This document shows, piece after piece, positions 27,200 through 34,682 of a DNA stretch of 64,000 nucleotides (the stretch's first letter is position 1; every line of letters starts with the position of its first letter). The notes under the pieces were generated by a model that made no database searches, was not told the DNA's origin, and saw only the letters and a list, made by a program, of their open reading frames with translations. The position numbers were made by a program, and so were the translations under genes. The DNA is from Paraburkholderia phytofirmans OLGA172. Lineage in GTDB: Bacteria > Pseudomonadota > Gammaproteobacteria > Burkholderiales > Burkholderiaceae. The DNA is taken from contig NZ_CP014578.1 of assembly GCF_001634365.1 (NCBI RefSeq), positions 3,596,001 through 3,660,000 on the forward strand, read 5' to 3'.

Positions 27200-27781
27200 C
27201 TACCAATTAAGCAAGACACGCAGCCGTGCCATGAGCCAGTCCGTTTCGACTACACTGGTCCACCCTTTGCCTTCAATGGCCCGTCGCATCCGTCTGAGCG
27301 TCACATCGTGTGAATTCTCGGGAAACTTCGCAGCGTCCTTGAGCGTTTTGGAGACCAGTTGCCGCGCCAAGTCTTCACAAACGTCCCACCTCTGATATCG
27401 CTCTGGCGCCGTCAGGCCGACGACAAACCTTCCAGCAATGAGTCGCCCCGCGAACTTTGGCTGTGAACCGGCGAGTGATGCGGGTGTCGTGTCTCGTGGA
27501 AAGTCGTCCGGCACCTGCGACGCCAGCTTCTCTTCCAGTAAAAGTTGTTCCGCGTCGTACATCAGCGCGCCGACGCTGATGTGCTGGTCCAATTGGTCCC
27601 AATGCATCTCTGCGCCGGACGCAGAGACTCGAACATCGTTTCGGTGGTCGGGCGTCGCTGCTAGCAATTGAGGGAACCATCGCCACGGCACTCGAAATTC
27701 TCGACCGTCTTTCAGCACGAGGGTGAAGTCGCGCTCATTTACCTCTACCGAGATTGCTGTTGGCTCGTCCGGACTTGTCAT
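27200..27781 (-). CDS. DUF2442-domain protein with extra C-terminal domain
   Basis: A 193-residue protein. Residues about 8-75 (VEVNERDFTLVLKDGREFRV, PWRWFPQLLAATPDHRNDVR, MHWDQLDQHISVGALM) match the DUF2442 pattern, a small domain often linked to toxin-antitoxin or mobile contexts. The C-terminal half (SLAGSQPKFAGRLIAGRFVV, RYQRWDVCEDLARQLVSKTL, GKGWTSVVETDWLMARLRVL) is a helical domain I do not recognise. A second copy of its WTSVVETDW segment exists as a remnant at 30,107-30,138. It starts 24 bp after the 334-residue gene upstream, in an apparent operon. Confidence 0.65.
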   Translation of the reverse strand: MTSPDEPTAISVEVNERDFTLVLKDGREFRVPWRWFPQLLAATPDHRNDVRVSASGAEMHWDQLDQHISVGALMYDAEQLLLEEKLASQVPDDFPRDTTPASLAGSQPKFAGRLIAGRFVVGLTAPERYQRWDVCEDLARQLVSKTLKDAAKFPENSHDVTLRRMRRAIEGKGWTSVVETDWLMARLRVLLNW

Positions 27782-27805
27782 TCGTTAACCCGCCTCGTTT
27801 GTCGA

Positions 27806-28810
27806 CTAGAGGTGCTTGCAAAGGTGGCCAACGATGCGCTTGGCGATTTCGATGAAGCTTTCATGCTGGTCGCGGGGCAACGTTTCTGAATGCAGCCGAG
27901 TTCCAACTGCAGCGGCAATGCGGATTAGAATCCGCTCACCGTCGACGTGAATTTGCACGCAAGCTTCCCGTATAGGCGTCGAGTCCCCCGCCGCCTGACG
28001 CGCGACGAAGAGGGAAAATATCCTGACGTCGGGATACGGCCCGAGTGGCCACTGATAACCGTGCAAGTGAAGTGCATTCGAGGCGCGCTCCCATAGAGGC
28101 CTCCTTGGGTCCACGTCGGCCGCAGCTGTGTAAAGCGGCTCGATGTCCGCCGGTTCAGTCTGGTGAGTTCCTTCGTACATTTTGACGGATGTTCGCGACC
28201 ATTCCGCTGCCCACACCGCAGCCTTTCGACTGACCGTTTCGAATCCACCCTCATCCTTGAGCACTTCAAGCAGGCTACGGTCGCAGAGGCTTTCACGCCG
28301 CGAAGTGAGGAAGTCTAGTCGCGCGTCCGAAGGTGCGGTCGCAATGATTCGGCAAATTACGTAGACGCTCCTTCGTTGACTTACCGGCACTGCTAGCAGA
28401 GCTGGGAAATACTCCACTCCGTCGACCTCGAGCGTGAAAACACTGTCGTCTGATAGAAGCGCGGCGAGCCTTTGCGAAGTTAGGCCGCCACGCCTGCGAA
28501 ATTCCGCCTCTGAAATTAGCTCACCACTCGCAATCATCTCGCGCCGAGTCGTTAGTGCTTGCTGCCAAAGGTCCTCGCGGAGGATGTCTTCGTCGATGTC
28601 TTCGCCGGCCTCCAGATAGGATTCGAGGGCGATGTGCTGGATGCGAGCGATAACTTCATCTGGCAAGTATCCGACCTTGATGCGGTCCGTCGCCGCCAGC
28701 CGGAAATTGTTTGCCGCGATTTTGCGCACAAGGGATGACGCCAAAAATTGCGGCACATCGAACTCGCTGTCGATGCGTCGCATCGCAATATCCCAGCCGC
28801 TATCTGCCAT
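27806..28810 (-). CDS. Unknown protein with HTH-like region
   Basis: A 334-residue protein. Residues about 85-140 (RREMIASGELISEAEFRRRG, GLTSQRLAALLSDDSVFTLE, then VDGVEYFPALLA) resemble the DNA-binding module found in many Burkholderiales proteins where a helix-turn-helix is followed by a short beta wing and a YxPxF-like strand. The C-terminal 150 residues are mixed alpha/beta and unrecognised. No nuclease or nucleotidyltransferase motif seen. It lies between an AbiEi-like gene (45 bp upstream) and the DUF2442 gene (24 bp downstream), all on the minus strand, so the three may act together. Confidence 0.6.
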   Translation of the reverse strand: MADSGWDIAMRRIDSEFDVPQFLASSLVRKIAANNFRLAATDRIKVGYLPDEVIARIQHIALESYLEAGEDIDEDILREDLWQQALTTRREMIASGELISEAEFRRRGGLTSQRLAALLSDDSVFTLEVDGVEYFPALLAVPVSQRRSVYVICRIIATAPSDARLDFLTSRRESLCDRSLLEVLKDEGGFETVSRKAAVWAAEWSRTSVKMYEGTHQTEPADIEPLYTAAADVDPRRPLWERASNALHLHGYQWPLGPYPDVRIFSLFVARQAAGDSTPIREACVQIHVDGERILIRIAAAVGTRLHSETLPRDQHESFIEIAKRIVGHLCKHL

Positions 28811-28855
28811 GCGCTACTCCAGACGCTGAAGACAAAATGAGCATCTCTCGCATCT

Positions 28856-29287
28856 TCACGGTTGCCGCTCCTCACGCTGGCGCGTGCGGCTTCGCTCGTA
28901 AGTGATGAACCTGCTACCCAAAGAAATCCGTCGCGTAATACGACGGCGCCCCGTATCCACTACAGCAAGCATTGGTACCTGAGTGGTTTTGCCTGCGTTG
29001 TACTCCCGGGCCAGCTTGCCATGAGCGACGTCAATCTTTAACTTGCGAAAAACTTCCGCCGCTATTTCCTCGAACGTAGCGGCCGGCGCACGCCCGCGCG
29101 TAAATTTATTGAGCCGCGTTTTGGCGTAAATTCCCACTCCGACTCGCACCAGTTTCTTGGTCCTGACCAGATTTGATAACACTCGGCTGAGTTGTGCCGC
29201 ACTCCCGAGGGCGGCCAGTTCCGAACGAAGAATAACAACGCCTTTCCTGTGGGCAATTGAACGAATCACGCGGTCTTCGAGTTTCAT
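28856..29287 (-). CDS. DUF6088 family protein (AbiEi-type antitoxin/regulator-like)
   Basis: A 143-residue protein. The N-terminal winged-helix-like part (RVIRSIAHRKGVVILRSELA, GSAAQLSRVLSNLVRTKKLV, RVGVGIYAKTRLNKF) is the classic AbiEi/DUF6088 pattern of a promoter-binding antitoxin domain. The rest (ATFEEIAAEVFRKLKIDV ... ITRRISLGSRFITYER) is the usual DUF6088 extension. In type IV toxin-antitoxin systems the partner is a nucleotidyltransferase AbiEii, but none is adjacent: the following gene encodes an unrelated 334-residue protein. Either an orphan regulator or a novel pairing. Confidence 0.75.
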   Translation of the reverse strand: MKLEDRVIRSIAHRKGVVILRSELAALGSAAQLSRVLSNLVRTKKLVRVGVGIYAKTRLNKFTRGRAPAATFEEIAAEVFRKLKIDVAHGKLAREYNAGKTTQVPMLAVVDTGRRRITRRISLGSRFITYERSRTRQREERQP

Positions 29288-29360
29288 AGCGAGCTCTTCT
29301 CAGCCCATATCGATGACTGGCCAGTGCGCCGATGGTTGGCAACGCTCTTCATACTCGCAT

Positions 29361-29642
29361 CTAGAGCAGAGTTGCTTCGTCTGCTGCGAGCAGCACGACC
29401 AGGACTCTTTCGTAGGTGACGTTCTCGCAGTCAGTGCGAAGCTCGCGATGTGGCTCGCCCATGTACAAAAATTCGTATTGCCGCCCCTTGTCTACCCCCG
29501 ATTCGTGAGTCCATCTGACGTCACTCGAGAAGATATCTCGGACCTCCTGCGCATCCTGTTCGTCCCCACCGGGCGGCATAAACATCACGCGCGCCTCAGG
29601 GTCCGTACCGCGCAGCAATTCCAATAGCTCAGACACTTTCAT
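29361..29642 (-). CDS. Small unknown acidic protein
   Basis: A 93-residue acidic protein (MKVSELLELLRGTDPEARVM, FMPPGGDEQDAQEVRDIFSS). The opening KVSELLELLRGTDPEARVMF is a pattern seen in many phage and island proteins with a strand following a helix. The stop of the upstream gene is 3 bp before its ATG, so the pair is coupled. No catalytic motif is visible; an antitoxin or phage-like accessory role is possible but unproven. Confidence 0.6.
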   Translation of the reverse strand: MKVSELLELLRGTDPEARVMFMPPGGDEQDAQEVRDIFSSDVRWTHESGVDKGRQYEFLYMGEPHRELRTDCENVTYERVLVVLLAADEATLL

Positions 29643-29645
29643 GAC

Positions 29646-30026
29646 TCACATCGTCCTTGTTTTCATCGGGGCCAGCAGTGCCACAGTTTGACTGAGAACG
29701 TGCTCCGCAACAGCACAAGCCTCTTCTATCGAGCAAGGCTCGGGCAAAAGCGAGTGTCGGCACGAGGACCACCGGAAAAGGGCCTCAACGAGGCCACTCT
29801 CGTCCGCCGACAGCGAGAGTGCCCGCAGTAGTTTTCCGACGACGTTGGCATCCGGATGTTCAAGTCCATCTAACCCAAAACCTCTGCCGGCAGCGAATTC
29901 GCAACAGCAAAAATACATCGCCTCCCACGCGCAACTGAGGCGTGTTGATGACGACAATTCTTCGCTCCGCGCATCGTGCAAATAGCCGCGGCTGATATCG
30001 ATTCGACTGCCATCAGCTTTCTCCAT
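29646..30026 (-). CDS. Small helical unknown protein, possibly HEPN-like
   Basis: A 126-residue protein read from the ATG at 30026 (GGGA upstream); an ATG at 30050 is an alternative. It is largely helical: LSCAWEAMYFCCCEFAAGRG, then HPDANVVGKLLRALSLSADE, ALFRWSSCRHSLLPEPCSIE and ACAVAEHVLSQTVALLAP. The helix arrangement and the short RWSSCRH segment recall HEPN-like proteins, though the RxxxxH ribonuclease motif would be RWSSCRH (R-x5-H) and does not match exactly. It is followed after 3 bp by the 93-residue gene, an arrangement typical of toxin-antitoxin pairs. Assignment uncertain. Confidence 0.5.
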   Translation of the reverse strand: MEKADGSRIDISRGYLHDARSEELSSSTRLSCAWEAMYFCCCEFAAGRGFGLDGLEHPDANVVGKLLRALSLSADESGLVEALFRWSSCRHSLLPEPCSIEEACAVAEHVLSQTVALLAPMKTRTM

Positions 30027-30059
30027 GATTTCCCGTCCGTTGCGCTCCATGGGGCTGCT

Positions 30060-30138
30060 TCTTAACCACGTCGTGTTTCACAAAAAGAATCGACCGGTAT
30101 CCACTAGGCCAGTCCGTCTCTACCACACTCGTCCAAGC
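30060..30138 (-). pseudogene. Remnant of a DUF2442-gene-type C-terminus
   Basis: On the minus strand 30,107-30,138 encodes AWTSVVETDW, matching GWTSVVETDW in the gene at 27,200-27,781. Over 28 aligned bases 24 are identical and the differences are silent in the shared residues. The frame then continues with unrelated sequence (PSGYRSILFVKHDVVKKQ), and nothing upstream resembles the rest of that gene. It is therefore the scar of a second copy, probably lost by recombination during island remodelling. Confidence 0.6.
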
Positions 30139-30242
30139 ACCTGACCAACACAATGATTAACGTGCCCACCCGTGTCGTTGTCTCTAGACGCTGTGTCGGT
30201 TTTCAACGCACAAGCCGATGCCAGACCATGCCGGGTCGAGCT

Positions 30243-30770
30243 TCACAGTTCGTCTCTGCGGCGCATACGTTGCATGAAGTCCGCGACCGCCGGGTGGTGC
30301 TCCCTGCTCGCTAGGTGGAGCAGCACGGCGAGACCGATTTCAGTAGCTGTATGCGACGGGTCGACGCGCATTCGCGTGATTTTTACTGCTGATTGGCCAG
30401 TGGCTACAGCTTCCCCCCGTACCCGCCCCGCTGAGTCGACGGAAACGGTGAAGCGCGCGGCCGCATCTTGCACACGCCCACGCTCGCGCTCAACGAAGCA
30501 AGTCACGCTCGTTACGCGGGTGCGCTTTGTCGATGCTACCTGCCCAGGGCGCGCCACCGGATTGTCGTCATGCACGAGCTGGGCGCTTTCGTATCTGTAC
30601 AAGGCGTAATACGCATCAGCCCATATGTCGGAAACGCCTCCGTGCTGTATGCAGCGGCCGTATAAAACATGAGCCCATTGCAGGTTGAATCCAAATTTTC
30701 CCGCGTACACTCCGATGACGATGTCATCGCTCTCTCGAAACGTTGTGCTATCCACTGCGTAAACCGCCAT
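30243..30770 (-). CDS. Unknown protein in the HTH-HAD operon
   Basis: A 175-residue protein from the ATG at 30770 (a GTG at 30773 overlaps the previous stop). Beta-rich N-terminus (AVYAVDSTTFRESDDIVIGV, YAGKFGFNLQWAHVLYGRCI), a middle strand-rich region (RVTSVTCFVERERGRV) and a basic C-terminus (DFMQRMRRRDEL). No family recognised. It follows the HAD gene with only 2 bp between, so it should be co-translated and may function with it. Confidence 0.6.
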   Translation of the reverse strand: MAVYAVDSTTFRESDDIVIGVYAGKFGFNLQWAHVLYGRCIQHGGVSDIWADAYYALYRYESAQLVHDDNPVARPGQVASTKRTRVTSVTCFVERERGRVQDAAARFTVSVDSAGRVRGEAVATGQSAVKITRMRVDPSHTATEIGLAVLLHLASREHHPAVADFMQRMRRRDEL

Positions 30771-30772
30771 CA

Positions 30773-31321
30773 CTACTCCTGCTCATACATTGCGACCAAT
30801 TTCGCTCGCAGCTCTGCCAACACAACTGGCGCGCTAATCCCGAGAATCTCATGTGTTCGTACAAGCTTGTCGCGACACCAAGCCGGCCAGTGGAGATAGT
30901 CGTCATCAACTGCTAGCCAATCGTCAGGCTTGCGGCGCAAGACGTCTGCCCAGACCTGCATTCCGCGGGGCGCTTGCCGAAACAACTCCGCGTCCATTGC
31001 TCCGTGATACGTCGCACCTATTACTCGAGCACGCAATTCTGGCGGCAACTTGCGTGCGACTCGTGTGACGCTTTTGTACACGCGCACCCACGACGTGGAC
31101 AGCACAATGCGCAGGTCGGGATATGGCAACAGGACTTTTTCAAGCAGTCCTACATTCTCAAATAACTTATGCCCTCTGGGTGACTCGATGTATGGCCCTC
31201 TGCCAGGACGCACATAGACATTTTCAGGGTGCAACACCCCGTCAAAGTCCAGGTACAAGACGAATCCACCAGTTTCCGCCGGTGGGGGCACAGCGGGCCG
31301 TGGCGTCAAAACATCGCTCAT
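30773..31321 (-). CDS. HAD-family phosphatase-like protein (HAD_SAK type)
   Basis: A 182-residue HAD domain. Motif I is VLYLDFDGVLHPENV (Asp nucleophile and the second Asp), motif II the Ser/Thr of IVLSTSWVRVYKSV, and motif IV WLAVDDDYLHWPAW. This compact form resembles HAD domains seen in Swiss-army-knife RNA repair proteins and in accessory islands; those are thought to trim 3' or 5' phosphates on damaged RNA. Its ATG overlaps the stop of the HTH gene (ATGA) and its stop abuts the next gene, giving a three-gene operon. The substrate is not known. Confidence 0.82.
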   Translation of the reverse strand: MSDVLTPRPAVPPPAETGGFVLYLDFDGVLHPENVYVRPGRGPYIESPRGHKLFENVGLLEKVLLPYPDLRIVLSTSWVRVYKSVTRVARKLPPELRARVIGATYHGAMDAELFRQAPRGMQVWADVLRRKPDDWLAVDDDYLHWPAWCRDKLVRTHEILGISAPVVLAELRAKLVAMYEQE

Positions 31322-31584
31322 CTGTCCATCTTTGTGTTGCCGTAAAGTTCACATTCTTGAGATAAACGCGCTAGCTCGCGAAGCGCCCTGCGTGCAATTC
31401 TCTGCCGCTTGCGTCGGTAAGCTTCTGCTTTTGCCCGAAGCACGAACTTACGACCGCGGCGCACTGATACTGGCCGCAAAGTGTGTTTCCGCAAGAGCTT
31501 CTTGCGAACATAAGTTTTTGACACGAAAAGCAACTTTGCCAGTTCGGCTACTGACATCAGGTCGCGTGCCTTAGCGGTGACCAT
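31318..31584 (-). CDS. Excisionase-like HTH DNA-binding protein
   Basis: An 88-residue protein. N-terminal helix-turn-helix DLMSVAELAKLLFVSKTYVR followed by KKLLRKHTLRPVSVRRGRKF, the wing and a very basic helix (AYRRKRQRIARRALRELARL). This is the MerR/excisionase-like layout of small regulators in mobile elements. It is the first gene of the HTH-HAD-unknown operon and overlaps the HAD gene by 4 bp. Its promoter lies in the repeat-rich region upstream, so it is probably controlled by the two-HTH regulator encoded divergently. Confidence 0.78.
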   Translation of the reverse strand: MVTAKARDLMSVAELAKLLFVSKTYVRKKLLRKHTLRPVSVRRGRKFVLRAKAEAYRRKRQRIARRALRELARLSQECELYGNTKMDR

Positions 31585-31653
31585 CTAAAAAATTTTCCTC
31601 GCTCGAGCGCACACGGATTTTCTGCCGCTCAAATCGTCTCAGATGAGTGCAAG

Positions 31654-31751
31654 TGTAGGCGTTTGCATTGTACATGTAAACGTCTACAAGGCAGACGCCT
31701 ACAACGCTCATGTCTACAATGCACCCGCTGTAGACATCGGACTTGTAGACA
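31654..31751. promoter_or_regulatory. Operator array of TGTAGACA-type half-sites
   Basis: Seven related half-sites lie in 98 bp: tgtaggcg (31,654), tgtaaacg and cgtctaca (31,675-31,688), cgcctaca (31,696), tgtctaca (31,711), tgtagaca (31,729) and tgtagaca (31,744). Three form imperfect 14-bp palindromes: 31,654-31,667, 31,675-31,688 and 31,690-31,703. The array sits between the divergent HTH-HAD operon and the two-HTH regulator, ending 35 bp before the latter's ATG. It is most simply the operator set of that regulator, giving autoregulation and control of the neighbour operon. Confidence 0.75.
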
Positions 31752-31786
31752 GGAAAATAGAATTTTAATTTTTTAGGGACGGACTG

Positions 31787-32239
31787 ATGTCGCTTCAGGA
31801 GCGCTTCGTCCAAAATTTGAGGCGCTACCGGTTGAGCCTTGGGTGTTCTCAAGAGGAGCTGGGAAATCGGCTGGGCTCGGATAGGACTGTAATCAGCCGT
31901 TTAGAGCGCACTTCGTCACGAATGACCTTGGAGCGCGCCGACGCTCTCGCGCGAGCGTTAGATATTGATGTCCGCGTCCTCTTCGACACTCCGATTGGCA
32001 ACGAAATCATCCGTGTGCAGCCCGGCAAGCCTGTCTCAAGCGAGACGGTAGGCGAGAAAGTACAGCAACTTCGCAAGGCTGAAGGGATAACTCAAAAGGA
32101 CCTCGGCGACCGTACGGGCTTGGACCGCAACCGCATCTCGCAAATCGAGGCATCGAGCGGCAAAGTTGCGGCGCTACAGTTATCCACGCTCGAAAAACTC
32201 GCCGCAGCGTTTGGTATCAAACCGACTGAGCTGTTCTAA
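31787..32239 (+). CDS. XRE-type regulator with two HTH domains
   Basis: A 150-residue protein made of two Cro/C1-type helix-turn-helix domains: residues about 6-61 (VQNLRRYRLSLGCSQEELGN, RLGSDRTVISRLER) and 84-138 (VQQLRKAEGITQKDLGDRTG, LDRNRISQIEASSG), joined by a short linker. Tandem HTHs in one chain would bind repeated half-sites as a monomer or dimer, which fits the array upstream. The end overlaps the stop codon of the convergent small HTH gene by three bases. Likely a master regulator of the island block. Confidence 0.85.
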   Translation: MSLQERFVQNLRRYRLSLGCSQEELGNRLGSDRTVISRLERTSSRMTLERADALARALDIDVRVLFDTPIGNEIIRVQPGKPVSSETVGEKVQQLRKAEGITQKDLGDRTGLDRNRISQIEASSGKVAALQLSTLEKLAAAFGIKPTELF

Positions 32240-32454
32240 TTCGTCGAGGTCAGGTTCTCCAAAATCCACCTAACGGCGACGTCCTGACGCCAACGAAGAA
32301 GCTCGCGGTCAGATAGAACCGCACGGGGTGGCAGCAGCCAAGGGCGGTGTTTTGCTCGCAGGGTGATTGTGCGCAGCGAGAGGCCGAGGATGTCGGCAAG
32401 TTCGTTGGCGTCAAGGTAGCTGCGGCCTTGCAGCAAGTGAGCAGATGTATTCAT
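32236..32454 (-). CDS. Small HTH protein near integrase
   Basis: A 72-residue protein from the ATG at 32454 (MNTSAHLLQGRSYLDANELA, DILGLSLRTITLRAKHRPWL). The helix-turn-helix followed by LPPRAVLSDRELLRWRQDVA is typical of small regulators of the excisionase or AlpA type. The longer frame to 32637 has no credible start. It lies convergent to the XRE gene and divergent from the integrase gene, so a recombination directionality function is plausible. Confidence 0.65.
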   Translation of the reverse strand: MNTSAHLLQGRSYLDANELADILGLSLRTITLRAKHRPWLLPPRAVLSDRELLRWRQDVAVRWILENLTSTN

Positions 32455-32684
32455 ACCGTGTATAGCCAGTGCAATGAACTGGCTGGACGGACTGAAGCTA
32501 TTACGGCTCCCGACGGCTTCTACATCGGGGCTGCATTCCCATCGGCCGGAGAAATGAAGTCTGATTGCCGCCGGTATAAATGCCATTCCTACTAGAGGTA
32601 ACACTAATCCACCCTCTAGCGCAGCCAGAAAGGACATAACGAACGGTTGAACACCTCCTTGATAAGCAATATGTCGGAGGTCAT

Positions 32685-34682
32685 ATGAAACATTCCTTTG
32701 ATTTCAATGGTTTACAGATTCCTCGTTATCACATAAAGCTTCGTCATAACGAGTCAGGCGACGAATGGCAGCTGGCAAAGGGGTCATACGAGGACTCCAT
32801 GTTCCTGACCTATCAAGATGTAATCGCTCTTCGACGTGTTGAAATTGTCGGCCCCGACGAACACGTGCCGACAGCTCCGACTTCAATGCAAGTCTTTCGA
32901 AACAATCTTTCGTCTCTGAATTCCTTCCTCTCGTTCCACGGCAAATCCACCGACGGAAAAGTAGGGACTGAAATGTTATCGGGGTTCGACTTGAAGCTTC
33001 GGGAATACCTCTCCAAGCTGACCGTTACCACCCATGCGAGACATGACCGAGCTAGCCATTTGCGAGCATGGCATCGGACTGTCGCCGCCCTCGTAGCTTC
33101 AACCAAGAACACAAAGTCGCAAACAAGACATGACTCAAAGATTAGCCCGTTTCACGCGGAATTGAGGGCAGCTGTTGCATCTACGGGAGAATCTGTGAAG
33201 TCCATAGCCGAACGTACCGGTACCTCGAGTTCGGCAATCCTGCGTTGGCTGAAAGGCGCATATCCTCAAAGAAGGGCACTTCCATCACTTGCTAGACTTG
33301 AACGACATCTTGGGATGGAACGCGATTCACTCCGGTCACTGATACCCCAGCCGACGAAGGAGACGAATCGTGAGAGAGCCCAAGCCGCCAAAAGGGCCAT
33401 ACCGTATCGCGAGCAATTACGCGCAAACACGTGTGACAAGTATCTCGTGCACGTGACCTCTTTGTCGAAGCAATTCCTGAGCGAATGGAACGAGTTTTTC
33501 GAGCATAAGACGTCGACGCAAACCACCCTCAGACGCGCGAAGCGCCTGTGGAGACTGCTTCCGAAGGACAAGATTGGCCTCGATTTGCCGACCATTTGCT
33601 ATCGATTTGGTCGTGGATGTGCTACTGCTTCGTTCGTGTTGCGGCGGTTCTGCAGCTTTTTTGGGTATCTCTCACGACCTTCCTCTGATGGCGGCTTTGG
33701 GTTGGGAGCCGATGAAGCGCAAACACTCGCCTGGTTTGCGGTTCCCGAGGCCGTCAAGGGTTATCTGGAATTTATGCAGACACGGTCGGGTGGCGCGACT
33801 CATGGTGGGCACGCGGGCTTTGCGGCCCTTGTCGCGTCACTTACGAACGAGGGAACAGGTTATCTCCCCCAGTGTCCGCAGCTTGCCGCTCGTCTGTCGC
33901 CGTCGTTCGCGACTTTCGACTGGGATGCTAGTTGCGCCAAATGCCATGAAATTTCCAAGCAGTGGAAGCAAGCTGCCACCGACATCTCCCGCAACCCGGA
34001 GGACCCTATTCGTGGCCTACTCAACTTGTCCGAGCCCTTGCTGCCCATCTTCCGTGCCGTCGAAAAACTCGATGAAAAGGCCGCTGCGGCTGTACCCGGC
34101 AGCAAGGCGGAAGCCACACTCAAACGCGATGCGCTTTTGCTTTCAATGTTGGTGGCGAACCCTTTGAGGGCACGTAACTTCATGTCGATGACATGGCGTC
34201 CGGACCAGACCGGCAATCTTTATCGCCGTGAAGACGGTCAATGGAGGTTGCGGTTTGTGCCCGCTGATTTCAAGAACAAATCAGCCACCTCCAATCAGCA
34301 ATACGATGCACCGTTGCCTCGCGCGCTGGGCGAGCGGATTCAGGAGTATCTGGATGAATTCCGCCCCGTTCTCATAGGGTCCGCACCAGCTACTGACTTG
34401 GTATTCCCCAACAAGACGGGAAGGAAATGGACAACACTTAACCGCCAGGTTCTTCGCATCACCGGCGCTTTCATTCCTGAAGCGCACCCGTTTGGGCCCC
34501 ACGCAATTCGGCACATTGTCGCGACGGACTACCTGCGCAAGCACCCCAACGACTTCCCCACTGTTGCGCAGTTGCTGAACGACAAGCTGGAGACAGTGCT
34601 TCGCGTGTACGCTCATCTTCGACAGGACGACTCTTTTGGGAGATACGAAGAACACCTCAACGCGGTCCGCTCCTCGCACTGA
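32685..34682 (+). CDS. Tyrosine recombinase/integrase with internal HTH
   Basis: A 665-residue site-specific recombinase. The C-terminal catalytic domain shows the Arg of ANPLRARNFMSM, the Lys-bearing strand RLRFVPADFKNKS, His606/Arg609 in GPHAIRHIVATDYL, and the nucleophile Tyr642 in LRVYAHLRQD. Unusually, residues about 155-215 contain an XRE-like helix-turn-helix (HAELRAAVASTGESVKSIAE, RTGTSSSAILRWLKGA) between the N-terminal region and the core. The start is supported by GGAGG 5 bp upstream. It ends 660 bp before a tRNA-Ser-like 3' fragment, so it is the likely integrase of the island. Confidence 0.9.
   Translation: MKHSFDFNGLQIPRYHIKLRHNESGDEWQLAKGSYEDSMFLTYQDVIALRRVEIVGPDEHVPTAPTSMQVFRNNLSSLNSFLSFHGKSTDGKVGTEMLSGFDLKLREYLSKLTVTTHARHDRASHLRAWHRTVAALVASTKNTKSQTRHDSKISPFHAELRAAVASTGESVKSIAERTGTSSSAILRWLKGAYPQRRALPSLARLERHLGMERDSLRSLIPQPTKETNRERAQAAKRAIPYREQLRANTCDKYLVHVTSLSKQFLSEWNEFFEHKTSTQTTLRRAKRLWRLLPKDKIGLDLPTICYRFGRGCATASFVLRRFCSFFGYLSRPSSDGGFGLGADEAQTLAWFAVPEAVKGYLEFMQTRSGGATHGGHAGFAALVASLTNEGTGYLPQCPQLAARLSPSFATFDWDASCAKCHEISKQWKQAATDISRNPEDPIRGLLNLSEPLLPIFRAVEKLDEKAAAAVPGSKAEATLKRDALLLSMLVANPLRARNFMSMTWRPDQTGNLYRREDGQWRLRFVPADFKNKSATSNQQYDAPLPRALGERIQEYLDEFRPVLIGSAPATDLVFPNKTGRKWTTLNRQVLRITGAFIPEAHPFGPHAIRHIVATDYLRKHPNDFPTVAQLLNDKLETVLRVYAHLRQDDSFGRYEEHLNAVRSSH

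Noticed and set aside
29646..30026. Confident HEPN toxin assignment
   Set aside because: The catalytic R-x4-H motif is not matched exactly, so only a tentative helical-protein call is given.
31571..31852. 93-residue minus-strand ORF across the operator array
   Set aside because: Low-complexity translation of the repeats (VCLVDVYMYNANAYTCTH) and overlap with two better genes.
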